A stretch of 64,000 nt of DNA. Source: Kofleriaceae bacterium (GTDB lineage: Bacteria; Myxococcota_A; Polyangia; Haliangiales; Haliangiaceae). Positions 18,635 to 30,111 of the stretch are shown here, one piece after another. Under the pieces are notes generated by a model. It was given only the letters and a program-made list of their open reading frames with translations. It was not told the DNA's origin and did not search any database. The stretch lies in contig JACKDR010000001.1 in assembly GCA_020633495.1 (NCBI GenBank), forward strand, positions 558,001-622,000, written 5' to 3'. The translations under genes and the position numbers were made by a program. Within the stretch, counting starts at the first letter, position 1; the number at the start of each line of letters is the position of its first letter.

Positions 18635-20301
18635 TGATCCTGCTGGCGATCGCGGGCCTCGCGCTGATCGGCGCCCCGCTGTTCGTGATCATCGGCGCCG
18701 CCACCGGCGTCGCGTTCGAGCAGTACACCGTCCAGGCCAGCTCGTTCTGGCGGCTCGGCGAGTGGGTGCTCAACCCGTTCGAGAACCTGATGGGCAAGGA
18801 CGCGTTCCTCGCGGTGCCGCTGTTCATCGGCGCCGGCGCGATCATGACCGAGGGCGGCATGGCGCGGCGGCTGGTCGACTTCATGCGCGCGCTGCTGGGC
18901 TGGCTGCCCGGCGGCCTCGGCATGGCGGCGGTCGCCGCGTGCATGGGCTTCGCCGCGATCTCCGGCAGCTCGCCGGTGACGCTGATCGCGGTCGGATCGA
19001 TCATGTTCCCGGCGCTGGTCAAGGCCGGCTACCCCGAGAAGTTCTCGCTCGGCCTGGTCATGACCGCGGGCTCGCTGGGCTGCCTGATGGTGCCGTCGCT
19101 GATCCTCGTGATCTACGCGCTGGCGGTCATGTCGGCGGGCTCGGCGACGGTCGACACCGGCCAGATGTTCGTCGCCGCCTACGTGCCGGCGACCGCGGTC
19201 GCGCTGATCCTGTGCCTGTACTCGTACTGGGTCGGCCGCGGCGTCGCCGATCGCGCGCGGTTCTCGTGGGCGCGGCTGTGGGAGACCGCGCGCGAGGGCG
19301 TGTGGGCGCTGGCGCTGCCGCTGATCGTCTTCTTCGGCATCCGCGAGGGCTTCTTCGCCCCGTTCAAGGCCGGCGCGGTCGCGTTCGCCTACGCGCTGAT
19401 CGTCACGACCGTCATCCACCGCGAGATCGACCTGCGCAAGCTGATCAACGTGCTGGCCGACGCCGGCCGCCTGATGGGCATGCTGATCCTGATCATCGCG
19501 CTGACCTTCAGCCTCAACCAGCTGTTCGCGCTGATGGAGGTCGAGAAGAAGCTGGCCAAGCTGCTGCTCGACTGGAACCTGGGGCCGATCGGCTTCATGT
19601 TGCTGACCAACGTCTTCCTGATCGTGCTCGGCGCGCTCATGGACTCGGTCAGCGCGACGCTGGTGTTCGCGCCGATCCTGGCGCCCATCGCGGTCACCCA
19701 CTACGGCATCGATCCGGTCCACTTCGGCATCGTCTTCGTCGTCAACATGGAGATCGGCTACCTGGCGCCGCCGGTCGCGACCAACCTGTTCGTCGCGGCC
19801 GCGCTGTTCAAGAAGCCGTTCGGGCTGGTGACCCGCGCGATCATGCCCGGCCTCGGCCTGACCACCGCGGCGCTGGTGCTGTTCATGTTCGTCCCGACCT
19901 GCTCCAAGGGGATGATCAACTTCCAGGCCTCGGGCGACATCCGCGACGTCTGGGAGCCGTTCCCGTGGGACGGCAAGCGGTGGACGACGCTATTCGGCAG
20001 CCACGACAAGACCGCGGGCATCTCGGACATCTCCGAGGAGGCGACCCAGAACGCCCTCGACGACACCAAGATCGACAAGCTGTCGGACGACGACTACTAC
20101 TTCGACGACGACGACGACGCGACGCCGGTCGAGACCGACGGCGACGCCGGGGCCAGCCGCGACGCGGCCCCGGCCGAGGCCGACGGCGACGGCGGCGCCG
20201 GGCCCCCGGCCGAGGCCGGCGCCGGGACCGGGACCGGCGACGACGGCGACGACGACGGCGGCGACGATGACGACGACAGCCTCGACGGCGTGCAGCTGTA
20301 G
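18631..20301 (+). CDS. dctM: TRAP transporter large permease, DctM family, with acidic C-terminal tail
   Basis: Inner-membrane Na+-coupled channel-forming subunit. The first about 440 residues are a complete DctM with 11-12 hydrophobic helices. The two conserved re-entrant regions are recognisable, FAAISGSSPVTLIAVGSIM and the later LGALMDSVSATLVFAPILAPI, as is MEIGYLAPPVATNLF. Unlike usual family members (about 430 residues) it continues for over 100 residues after PTCSKGM, and this tail becomes Asp/Glu/Gly-rich (DDDYYFDDDDDA, DDDGGDDDDDS). The tail would be extramembrane; the side is not clear. Overlaps dctQ by 4 nt. Substrate not predictable. Confidence 0.9.
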   Translation: MMILLAIAGLALIGAPLFVIIGAATGVAFEQYTVQASSFWRLGEWVLNPFENLMGKDAFLAVPLFIGAGAIMTEGGMARRLVDFMRALLGWLPGGLGMAAVAACMGFAAISGSSPVTLIAVGSIMFPALVKAGYPEKFSLGLVMTAGSLGCLMVPSLILVIYALAVMSAGSATVDTGQMFVAAYVPATAVALILCLYSYWVGRGVADRARFSWARLWETAREGVWALALPLIVFFGIREGFFAPFKAGAVAFAYALIVTTVIHREIDLRKLINVLADAGRLMGMLILIIALTFSLNQLFALMEVEKKLAKLLLDWNLGPIGFMLLTNVFLIVLGALMDSVSATLVFAPILAPIAVTHYGIDPVHFGIVFVVNMEIGYLAPPVATNLFVAAALFKKPFGLVTRAIMPGLGLTTAALVLFMFVPTCSKGMINFQASGDIRDVWEPFPWDGKRWTTLFGSHDKTAGISDISEEATQNALDDTKIDKLSDDDYYFDDDDDATPVETDGDAGASRDAAPAEADGDGGAGPPAEAGAGTGTGDDGDDDGGDDDDDSLDGVQL

Positions 20302-20304
20302 CGA

Positions 20305-20310
20305 TACCCT
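20305..20310 (+). promoter_or_regulatory. -10-like box TACCCT of the ABC-2 exporter genes
   Basis: TACCCT lies directly after the dctM stop and ends 9 nt before GTG 20320, separating the exporter from the TRAP operon. Confidence 0.45.
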
Positions 20311-20319
20311 CCGCGCGTC

Positions 20320-21374
<1,055 letters not shown>

Positions 21375-21378
<4 letters not shown>

Positions 21379-22178
21379 CCCTGCGCCGCACGGCGCGCGC
21401 GATGCCGGCGCTGCTGCGGATCGGCTTCGCCGAGACCGTCGCGTACCGGGCCGAGTTCGTGATCTGGATGCTGACCACGACGATGCCGCTGGTCATGCTC
21501 GGGCTGTGGACCAGCGTCGCCGCGGAGGCGCCGTTCCGCGGCTTCGGCCAGCGCGACTTCGTCGCCTACTACCTGGCGACGCTGATCGTCCGCAACGTCA
21601 CGTCGTCGTGGGTGGTCTGGCAGATCAACGAGGAGATCCGCCAGGGCAACCTGTCGATGCGGCTCCTGCGGCCGATCCACCCGTTCGCGTCGTACGCCGC
21701 GACCCACCTGTCGGCGGTGCCGCTGCGCACGCTGATCGCGATCCCGATGGCGGTCGTCCTGCTGGTCACCAGCGCGCGCGACGTCCTCGCCACCAGCCCG
21801 GTCGACCTCGCGCTGTTCGGCGTGTCGCTGATCGGCGCCTGGGTGCTGACGTTCTTCGTCCTGGTCACGATCGGCACGCTGGCGTTCTGGGTCGATCGCT
21901 CGATGGGGCTGTTCGACGTCTACATGGGGGTCTTCGCGGTGCTGTCCGGCTACCTGATCCCGCTGGCGCTGCTGCCGGGCTGGATGCAGGACGTCGCCGC
22001 CCACGCGCCGTTCCGCTACATGCTGAGCGTGCCGGTCGAGATCCTGATCGGGCGGCTGCACGGCGCCGACGCCGCGTGGCAGGTGGTCACCCAGCTGGCG
22101 TGGGCGACCGCCGCGGTGCTGGGGGCCCGCGCGCTGTGGAAGGTCGGCGTCCGCCGCTACGAGGCCTACGGCGCGTGA
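21375..22178 (+). CDS. ABC-2 family transporter permease (subunit 1)
   Basis: Six-helix membrane subunit of 267 residues paired with the upstream ATPase (4-nt GTGA overlap). Hydrophobic stretches include residues about 26-45 (FVIWMLTTTMPLVMLGLW), 110-130 (LRTLIAIPMAVVLLVTS), 140-170 (LFGVSLIGAWVLTFFVLVT) and 180-205 (YMGVFAVLSGYLIPLALLP). The cytoplasmic segment INEEIRQGNLSMRLLRPIHP is characteristic of this ABC-2 group (DUF990-like, N-terminal half). GTG 21375 is chosen from the overlap. It works with the second permease 16 nt downstream to form the membrane pore; substrate is not inferable. Confidence 0.85.
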
Positions 22179-22194
22179 CCCCCCGGAGGCCACG

Positions 22195-22989
22195 GTGATC
22201 GGCGGCCGCTACCTGCGCCTGCTCGGGCTCCAGGGTCGGATCTCGTTGGCCACGGCGATGCAGTACCGGCTGAACTTCCTCGTCGAGGGGGTCATGTCGC
22301 TGTACTGGCTGGGCTGGAACCTGCTGCCGCTGCTGGTGCTGTACAACGACCGCCAGAGCGTCGCCGGCTGGGATCAATCCTCGGCGCTGGTCGTGATCGG
22401 CTGGTTCGTGATCCTGCGCGGCATCCTCGAGGGCGCGATCAACCCGTCGTTGACCGACGTGGTCGAGCGCCTGCGCACCGGCTCGTTCGACTACGTCCTG
22501 CTCAAGCCGGCCGACGCGCAGTTCCTGGTGTCGACGTCGCGGTTCGTGCCGTGGCGGCTGGTCGACGTCGCGGGCGGCGTCGGCATCATCGTGTGGGCGT
22601 TCGTGCGGCTGGGCCACGCGCCCACGCCCGCCGACATCGCCGTCGCCGCCGGCCTGCTGGTCGCGGCGTGCCTGGCGATGTACGCGCTGTGGATCATGAT
22701 CGTGTGCGCCGCGTTCTGGGTGGTGCGGCTCGACAACCTGGCGTTCCTCCTCACCGCGGTGTTCGACGCCGCGCGCTGGCCGATCCAGGTGTTCCGCGGC
22801 GCGTGGCGGGTGCTGTTCACGTTCGTCATCCCGCTGGCCTTGATGACGACGTACCCGGCGATGGCGCTGCTGGGGACGCTGCACGGGCGCACCGCGCTGG
22901 CCTGCCTGGGCGGCGCGCTCGCGATGTCGCTGGCGGCGCGCCTGGCGTGGCGCGCGGCGCTGCGCAACTACACCAGCGCGTCGAGCTAG
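22195..22989 (+). CDS. ABC-2 family transporter permease (subunit 2)
   Basis: Second membrane subunit, 264 residues, of the DUF990-like ABC-2 type. It has about six hydrophobic segments (for example EGVMSLYWLGWNLLPLLVL, IAVAAGLLVAACLAMYALWIM, LLFTFVIPLALMTTYPAM). It also carries the diagnostic cytoplasmic motif LRTGSFDYVLLKPADAQF, the counterpart of the 'LLRP' motif in subunit 1. GTG 22195 is supported by a good GGAGG 10 nt upstream (CCCCGGAGGCCACGGTG). It completes an operon of one ATPase and two permeases, and is convergent with the acetyltransferase gene. Confidence 0.85.
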   Translation: MIGGRYLRLLGLQGRISLATAMQYRLNFLVEGVMSLYWLGWNLLPLLVLYNDRQSVAGWDQSSALVVIGWFVILRGILEGAINPSLTDVVERLRTGSFDYVLLKPADAQFLVSTSRFVPWRLVDVAGGVGIIVWAFVRLGHAPTPADIAVAAGLLVAACLAMYALWIMIVCAAFWVVRLDNLAFLLTAVFDAARWPIQVFRGAWRVLFTFVIPLALMTTYPAMALLGTLHGRTALACLGGALAMSLAARLAWRAALRNYTSASS

Positions 22990-23006
22990 CCGGCGGGAGA
23001 CCGCCC

Positions 23007-23588
23007 TCAGCCCGGCGACACCGGCGGACGATCCTGCGGATCGGTGAGCTGGGTCAGGACGTGATCGCGCCAGGCGCCGTCGATGAACAGGTAGTCGCGG
23101 GCGTAGCCGACGACGACGAAGCCGCAGCGGCGCAGCACCCGGCCCGAGCGCTCGTTGGTGGGCATGTAGTTGGCCGACAGCCGGTGCAGGCGCATGACGT
23201 CGAACGCGTGGGTCGCCACCGCGCGCACCGCCTCGACCATGATGCCCTTGCCCTGCGCCCGCGCCGCCAGCGAGTAGCCGAGGTGGGCCTGCTGCAGCGG
23301 CCCGCGCAGCAGATCGCTGAGCGCGACCGTGCCGAGGACGCGGCGCTCGTCGTCGTCGCGCCACGCGATCGCCAGGCGCAGCGACCGACCGGCGGCGGCG
23401 TCGTCGACGTTGCCGGCGAGCTTGCGCTCCCAGTAGTCGAGGGAGCCCCAGCCGGGCGGCGACGGCGGCGCCCAGCGGCGCAGGTGGTCGTCGTTGTCGC
23501 GGTGGAACGCGATCATCCGGGTGGCGACGTCGGGACCGGCGACCCAGAGGCGCAGCCGGTCGGTGAGGAGCTCGAGCGGGTCGGTCAT
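23007..23588 (-). CDS. GNAT-family N-acetyltransferase (RimJ/RimL-like)
   Basis: Acetyl-CoA-dependent N-acetyltransferase of 193 residues, cytosolic. The N-terminal TDRLRLWV (about residues 9-16) and central LGYSLAARAQGKGIMVEAV are characteristic of RimJ/RimL enzymes; the latter contains the R/Q-x-x-G-x-G/A acetyl-CoA loop (RAQGKG). HRLSANYMPTNERSGRVLRR and CGFVVVGYARDYL complete the fold. ATG 23588 (MTDPLELL) is chosen over the longer in-frame ATG 23690, whose extra residues are low complexity. A TATCCT lies 13 nt upstream, a little farther than the usual spacing in this window. Substrate could be a ribosomal protein N-terminus or a small amine. Confidence 0.88.
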   Translation of the reverse strand: MTDPLELLTDRLRLWVAGPDVATRMIAFHRDNDDHLRRWAPPSPPGWGSLDYWERKLAGNVDDAAAGRSLRLAIAWRDDDERRVLGTVALSDLLRGPLQQAHLGYSLAARAQGKGIMVEAVRAVATHAFDVMRLHRLSANYMPTNERSGRVLRRCGFVVVGYARDYLFIDGAWRDHVLTQLTDPQDRPPVSPG

Positions 23589-23749
23589 CGCGGCTGCCCC
23601 GAGGATACGCGGTTCTCGCGGGAGTCCTGCGGATCCTGCAGAGGCTGCCGCGGGGCAGGTCACTGCGATCCCGGCCACTTGCGGTGGCAACGGCGGTGGC
23701 CCGCACCTTGCTCTACACCGGCTCGTCCGTCGCCCACGAAGGAAGCACC

Positions 23750-24478
<729 letters not shown>

Positions 24479-24508
24479 CCCCGACGTCCAGCCCCCAGGA
24501 GTACCGCC

Positions 24509-25251
24509 ATGAGCCGCATCCGCACCTCCCTGTTCTTCGCCCTGGTCTGCGCCGCCGCCGTGCCGGCGTGCAAGAACGCCTCGCCGTCGTCGTCGAGCTC
24601 GTCGCAGCCGACGGCGTCGACCCGCGGCGAGGGCGGTAGCGGCTTCACCGACGACAGCGGCGGCACCGGCCGCCGCTACGTGCCCAACCGCCGGGTCGCG
24701 CCTCCCCCCCGCGACCCGGCGGCGGCGCCCGACGATCGTGGCCCGCGCGCCGATCGTCCCGGTCGGCCGTCCCGCGAGGAGATGCTCGAGCAGTTCGACG
24801 TCGACAAGGACGGCCAGCTGTCCGACGACGAGCGCGCCGCGATGAAGACCGCGCGCGCCGAGCAGCGCAGCGCCCAGATGGTCGAGCGCATGGACAGCGA
24901 CGGCGACGGCCGCCTGTCGAAGGCCGAGCTCGACGCCGCCGCGGCCGCCCGCGCCGCCGCGGCCGGCGACGACGCCAGCGACGGCCGCCGCGGCCGCCGC
25001 GGCGGCGGCCCGATCCGCGACTTCGCCGCCGCCGATCTCGACGGCGACGGCTACCTGTCCCCGAGGAGCTGACGTCGGCGATGGCGACGCGCGGCCGCGG
25101 CGGCCGCGGCGGCTGGCGCGGCGCCGATGGCGACGGCGCCGGCCCGGTCGGCCCCGACGGCCAGCCGCGCATGCGCGGCTGGCGCGGCCGCGGCGGCGCC
25201 GACGGCGGCGGATCCGCCGCGGGCTCGGGCTCGGGCTCCGCGACGCCCTGA
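24509..25251 (+). CDS. EF-hand lipoprotein, with a one-base frameshift near 25059-25062
   Basis: Exported calcium-binding-type lipoprotein: signal with lipobox VPAC (about residue 21), a Ser/Gly linker, then EF-hand loops DVDKDGQLSDDE (about 98-109), DSDGDGRLSKAE (about 130-141) and a third starting DLDGDGYLS. As read, the frame ends a few residues later at 25072. Adding one C to the CCCC run at 25059-25062 turns the end into DLDGDGYLSPEE, restoring the twelfth-position Glu of the EF loop. It then opens a Gly/Arg-rich tail (repeats like RGRGGRGGWRG) to a stop at 25249-25251. So the true protein is probably about 247 residues and one base is missing in the sequence. The new stop abuts the kinase promoter. 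Confidence 0.75.
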
Positions 25252-25257
25252 TACAGT
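25252..25257 (+). promoter_or_regulatory. -10-like box TACAGT of the histidine kinase gene
   Basis: TACAGT ends 10 nt before ATG 25268; a GTG at 25259 is too close to the box to be a likely start. Confidence 0.45.
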
Positions 25258-25267
25258 CGTGATCCCG

Positions 25268-26548
25268 ATGACCGCCCCCGCCCGCCTGGCGCGCCTGTCG
25301 CGCACCGCGGTGATCGCCGCGGTGGCGCTGGTCGGCGCCGGGCTGCTCGCGGTGGTCTGGTCGATGAACCACGCGGTGCGCTCGGCGTCGGAGAGCGTCA
25401 TCCGGGGCGAGACCTCGACCCTGCAGCGGACGCTGCGCGCCGAGCTCAACGAGCCCGGCGACGCCAGCCGCGCCGCGCGGCTGCCCGGCATCCTCGACGG
25501 CCACGCCGCCGACGGCCTGCGCTACCTCGCCGAGCTCGACGCCGACGGCCACGTCATCGCCGACGCCGGCCAGGCCAGCACCGACCGCGCCACGCTCGAG
25601 GCGTGGATCGCGGCCGCGACGCCGTCGGAGCCGGTCGAGATCGACGGCCGCGCCCGCGTCGTCTACCGCCGGCGCGGGCCCCGCCCCGACCGCCCCGACC
25701 GCGCCGACGACGACGCCCGAGGCCGCCGCGACAGCGGCCGGATCGCCGGCCTGCTGTTCGAGCTCGAGCCGCCGGTCGCCGACGAGCTGCGGGCCAGCGC
25801 CCGCTGGCTGCTCGGCCTGGGCGGCGCCGCCGCGCTGCTGCTGATCGGCCTGTCGGCGCTGCTGGTGCGGTGGTCGTTCGCGCGCGAGCGCGAGGTCCGC
25901 GCCGCCGAGCAGGCCCGCCACCTCGCCACCCTCGGCCAGCTGTCGGCGGTGATGGCGCACGAGATCCGCAACCCGCTGGCGTCGCTCAAGGGCAACGCCC
26001 AGCTGCTGGCGCGCAGCCTGCCCGAGGGCGACAAGCCCCGCGCCAAGGCCGATCGCGTGGTCAGCGAGGCGACCCGGCTCGAGACCCTGACCAACGATCT
26101 GCTCGAGTTCGCGCGGGTCGGCGAGATCCGCCGCGCCGACGTCGATCCGACCGCGCTGGTCCGCGACGCCGCCGCCGCGATCGCGCCCGACCGCATCGAC
26201 ATCGACGCCAGCGACGCGCCGCCGACCTGGCCGCTCGACGCCGACCGCCTCCGCCAGGTCGTCGTCAACCTGCTCGAGAACGCGGTCGAGATGAGCGAGG
26301 CCCCGGTCGAGGTCCGGATCGCGCGCGCCGGCGGCGACCTGCACCTCGCGGTGCGCGATCACGGCCCCGGCATCGCCGCCGCCGACCTGCCGCACCTGTT
26401 CGAGCCGTTCTTCACCCGCCGCACCCGCGGCACCGGCCTCGGCCTCGCGGTGTCACGCCGGCTGGTCGAGCTGCACGGTGGTACGATCACCGCGCGCGCC
26501 GCCGACGGCGGTGGCGCGCTCTTCGAGGTCTCCCTGCCCCGCCGTTGA
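25268..26548 (+). CDS. Sensor histidine kinase (membrane, NtrB-like)
   Basis: Two-component sensor of 426 residues. Two membrane helices (about residues 13-33 and 178-200) enclose an exported sensory region of about 145 residues with no recognised domain and an Arg/Asp-rich stretch. The kinase part is complete: H-box AVMAHEIRNPLASLKGN (phospho-accepting His), N-box VVNLLENAVEM, G1 RDHGPGI, F-box EPFFT and G2 GTGLGLAVSRR. ATG 25268 is chosen over upstream in-frame starts because these would overlap the restored EF-hand gene and the promoter box. The response regulator starts 3 nt after its stop, so the two form a cognate pair. Signal unknown; the MacAB-like genes downstream are candidate targets. 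Confidence 0.92.
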   Translation: MTAPARLARLSRTAVIAAVALVGAGLLAVVWSMNHAVRSASESVIRGETSTLQRTLRAELNEPGDASRAARLPGILDGHAADGLRYLAELDADGHVIADAGQASTDRATLEAWIAAATPSEPVEIDGRARVVYRRRGPRPDRPDRADDDARGRRDSGRIAGLLFELEPPVADELRASARWLLGLGGAAALLLIGLSALLVRWSFAREREVRAAEQARHLATLGQLSAVMAHEIRNPLASLKGNAQLLARSLPEGDKPRAKADRVVSEATRLETLTNDLLEFARVGEIRRADVDPTALVRDAAAAIAPDRIDIDASDAPPTWPLDADRLRQVVVNLLENAVEMSEAPVEVRIARAGGDLHLAVRDHGPGIAAADLPHLFEPFFTRRTRGTGLGLAVSRRLVELHGGTITARAADGGGALFEVSLPRR

Positions 26549-26551
26549 GCC

Positions 26552-27883
<1,332 letters not shown>

Positions 27884-28033
27884 CGTCGGCGAGATCCGCA
27901 GGCCCGGCCGCCGCGCCGGCGGCTTCCGCAGCGCGTCCTGCAGACTTTGCAGCCGACGGCGACCGCGCCGCGGCCACCGTGGCGTCATCGCTGCGGTTCG
28001 CGCCGCGGTACGGCGGATGCAGTACCCGGGGCC

Positions 28034-29368
28034 ATGAAGCCGATCGGCCACCCCGGACCTCACCTCGCACGGCACCGCGTCGCCCGGCGCGTCGCGACCG
28101 TGGTCGCGCTCGCCGCGATCGCGGCCGGCGCGTGGTTCGGGTACCACTGGTGGCGCGGCGGCCCGACGCCGACCACGTACACCACGGTCGAGGTCGGCCG
28201 CGGCGACGTCGTCCAGGCGGTGACCGCCACCGGCACGCTGTCGCCGGTGGTGACCGTCGAGGTCGGCAGCCAGGTGTCGGGCCGGGTCAAGGAGCTGCTC
28301 GCCGACTACAACGATCACGTCACCAAGGGCCAGGTGCTGGCCCGCCTCGATCCCGCGATCCTCACCGGCGAGGTGGCGCGCGCCAGGGCCCGGCTGACCT
28401 CGGCGAAGGCCGAGCTGACCCGGGCCCAGGCGACGCTGACCAACGCCCGGGCCCAGTACACCCGCACCAAGGGCCTCGCCGACGAGGGCCTGGTCGCGGC
28501 CGCCGACGTCGACACCGCGCTGGCCGCGCAGCGCACCGCCGAGGCGTCGGTGTCGTCGGCGCGCGCCGGCATCACCGAGGCCACCGCGGCGCTCGCGCAG
28601 GCCGAGGTCAACGTCGGCTACACGACGATCACCTCGCCGATCGACGGCGTCGTGATCTCGCGCTCGGTCGACGTCGGCCAGACCGTGGCGGCGTCGCTGT
28701 CGGCGCCGGTCCTGTTCGTGCTGGCCGAGGATCTGCGCCGCATGGAGGTCCACACCTCGGTCGCCGAGTCCGACGTCGGCCAGCTCCGCGACGGCATGCA
28801 CGTCGAGCTGTCGGTCGACGCCTTCCCGGATCGCACGTTCGTGGGCACCGTCGCCCAGGTCCGCTACGAGGCCACGACGGTGTCGAACGTCGTCACCTAC
28901 GACGCCGTCGTCGCCGTCGACAACGCCGACGGCGCGCTGCGCCCGGGCATGACCGTCAACGCCACGTTCCTGGTCGCGGAGCGCCGCGACGTCCTGACCG
29001 TGCCGGTCAAGGCGCTGCGCTACCGGCCGGCCGGCGCCGCGACCACCAGGCGGACGACCGGCAGCGGCACCGGCGCCGCGACCCGCGGCACCGGATCGAG
29101 CACCGGCACCGGCTCCACCGGCGCCCGGCGCCCCGGCAGCAGCCGCGGCGGCGCCAGCGGCCGCGGCTCGGCGGTGTGGGTGCTGCGCGACGGCGCGCCG
29201 GTCCGCGTCCACGTCGAGACCGGCCTGACCGACGGCAGCGTCACCGAGATCAGCGGCGGCGAGCTCGCCGCCGGCGACCTCGTCATCACCGGCGACTCGA
29301 CCGCGACCACGACCACCACCAGCGCGCAGCCGCGCGGAGGGGCCGGCGGCCGCCGGTCGCCGTTCTGA
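28034..29368 (+). CDS. MacA-like periplasmic adaptor (membrane fusion protein)
   Basis: HlyD/RND-type membrane fusion protein linking an inner-membrane ABC transporter to an outer-membrane channel, 444 residues. One N-terminal membrane helix (about residues 17-36); barrel-sandwich start TVEVGSQVSGRVKELLADYN, a long coiled-coil hairpin (about 120-190: ARARLTSAKAELTRAQATL...), and the return GYTTITSPIDGVVISRSVDVGQTV. The beta-barrel domain follows. The C-terminal region carries an unusual Gly/Ser/Thr/Arg low-complexity insert (about 335-385) before VWVLRDGAPVRVHVETGLTDG. ATG 28034 is chosen because upstream in-frame residues are not signal-like. Stop and next start overlap (TGATG). Confidence 0.92.
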   Translation: MKPIGHPGPHLARHRVARRVATVVALAAIAAGAWFGYHWWRGGPTPTTYTTVEVGRGDVVQAVTATGTLSPVVTVEVGSQVSGRVKELLADYNDHVTKGQVLARLDPAILTGEVARARARLTSAKAELTRAQATLTNARAQYTRTKGLADEGLVAAADVDTALAAQRTAEASVSSARAGITEATAALAQAEVNVGYTTITSPIDGVVISRSVDVGQTVAASLSAPVLFVLAEDLRRMEVHTSVAESDVGQLRDGMHVELSVDAFPDRTFVGTVAQVRYEATTVSNVVTYDAVVAVDNADGALRPGMTVNATFLVAERRDVLTVPVKALRYRPAGAATTRRTTGSGTGAATRGTGSSTGTGSTGARRPGSSRGGASGRGSAVWVLRDGAPVRVHVETGLTDGSVTEISGGELAAGDLVITGDSTATTTTTSAQPRGGAGGRRSPF

Positions 29369-30111
29369 TGGCCGCGACGGAGCCCACCATGACGCCCGTC
29401 ATCGAGACCCGCGAGCTGTGGCGCACCTACGGGCGCGGCGACCTCGCGGTCCACGCCCTGCGCGGCGTCGACCTCGTGATCGAGCCCGGCGAGCTGGTCG
29501 CGATCATGGGCCCGAGCGGCTCCGGCAAGTCGACGCTGATGAACCTGCTCGGCTGCCTCGATCGCCCCAGCCGCGGCGAGCTGCGCCTGCTCGGCGCCGA
29601 CGTCGCGCGGCTGTCGACCGACGAGCTGGCGCGGGCCCGCAACCGCACCCTCGGCTTCGTGTTCCAGAGCTACTGCCTGCTGGCCCGGACCAGCGCGGTC
29701 GACAACGTCATGCTGCCGATGCTGTACGCGGGGGTGCCGCGCCGCGAGCTGCGGCCGCGCGCGATCCGCGCGCTGCAGCGGGTCGGCCTGGGCGCGCGCC
29801 TCGACCACACCCCGGCCGAGCTGTCGGGCGGCCAGCAGCAGCGGGTCGCGATCGCGCGGGCCCTGGTCAACCAGCCGCACGTGATCCTCGCCGACGAGCC
29901 CACCGGCAACCTCGACTCGACGACGACCGTCGAGATCCTGGCGCTGTTCCAGGAGCTCAACGACGAGGGCATCACGATCGTCCTGGTCACCCACGAGCCC
30001 GAGGTCGCCGAGCACGCGTCGCGCGTGATCGTCGTCAAGGACGGCCTGATCGCGTCCGACCAGCGGCAGCCGTCGCGCCCGGCGCGGCCGGCCCGGGAGC
30101 TGGCGTCGTGA
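29368..30111 (+). CDS. MacB-like ABC transporter, ATPase subunit
   Basis: LolD/MacB-type ATPase of 247 residues; here ATPase and permease are separate genes, unlike E. coli MacB. Walker A GPSGSGKSTLMN (about residues 45-56), Q-loop FVFQSYCLL, signature LSGGQQQRVAIARAL, Walker B VILADEPTGNLD and His switch LVTHEPE are intact. The position between adaptor and permease, with TGATG and GTGA overlaps, shows it belongs to a three-gene efflux unit that works mechanically across the periplasm (known for MacAB). The start is fixed by the overlap. Substrate could be a peptide, lipid or lipoprotein. Confidence 0.93.
   Translation: MAATEPTMTPVIETRELWRTYGRGDLAVHALRGVDLVIEPGELVAIMGPSGSGKSTLMNLLGCLDRPSRGELRLLGADVARLSTDELARARNRTLGFVFQSYCLLARTSAVDNVMLPMLYAGVPRRELRPRAIRALQRVGLGARLDHTPAELSGGQQQRVAIARALVNQPHVILADEPTGNLDSTTTVEILALFQELNDEGITIVLVTHEPEVAEHASRVIVVKDGLIASDQRQPSRPARPARELAS

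Noticed and set aside
27884..28033. Sigma-54 promoter before the MacA-like gene
   Set aside because: GACTTTGCA resembles the -12 element, but no GG lies at the correct -24 distance.
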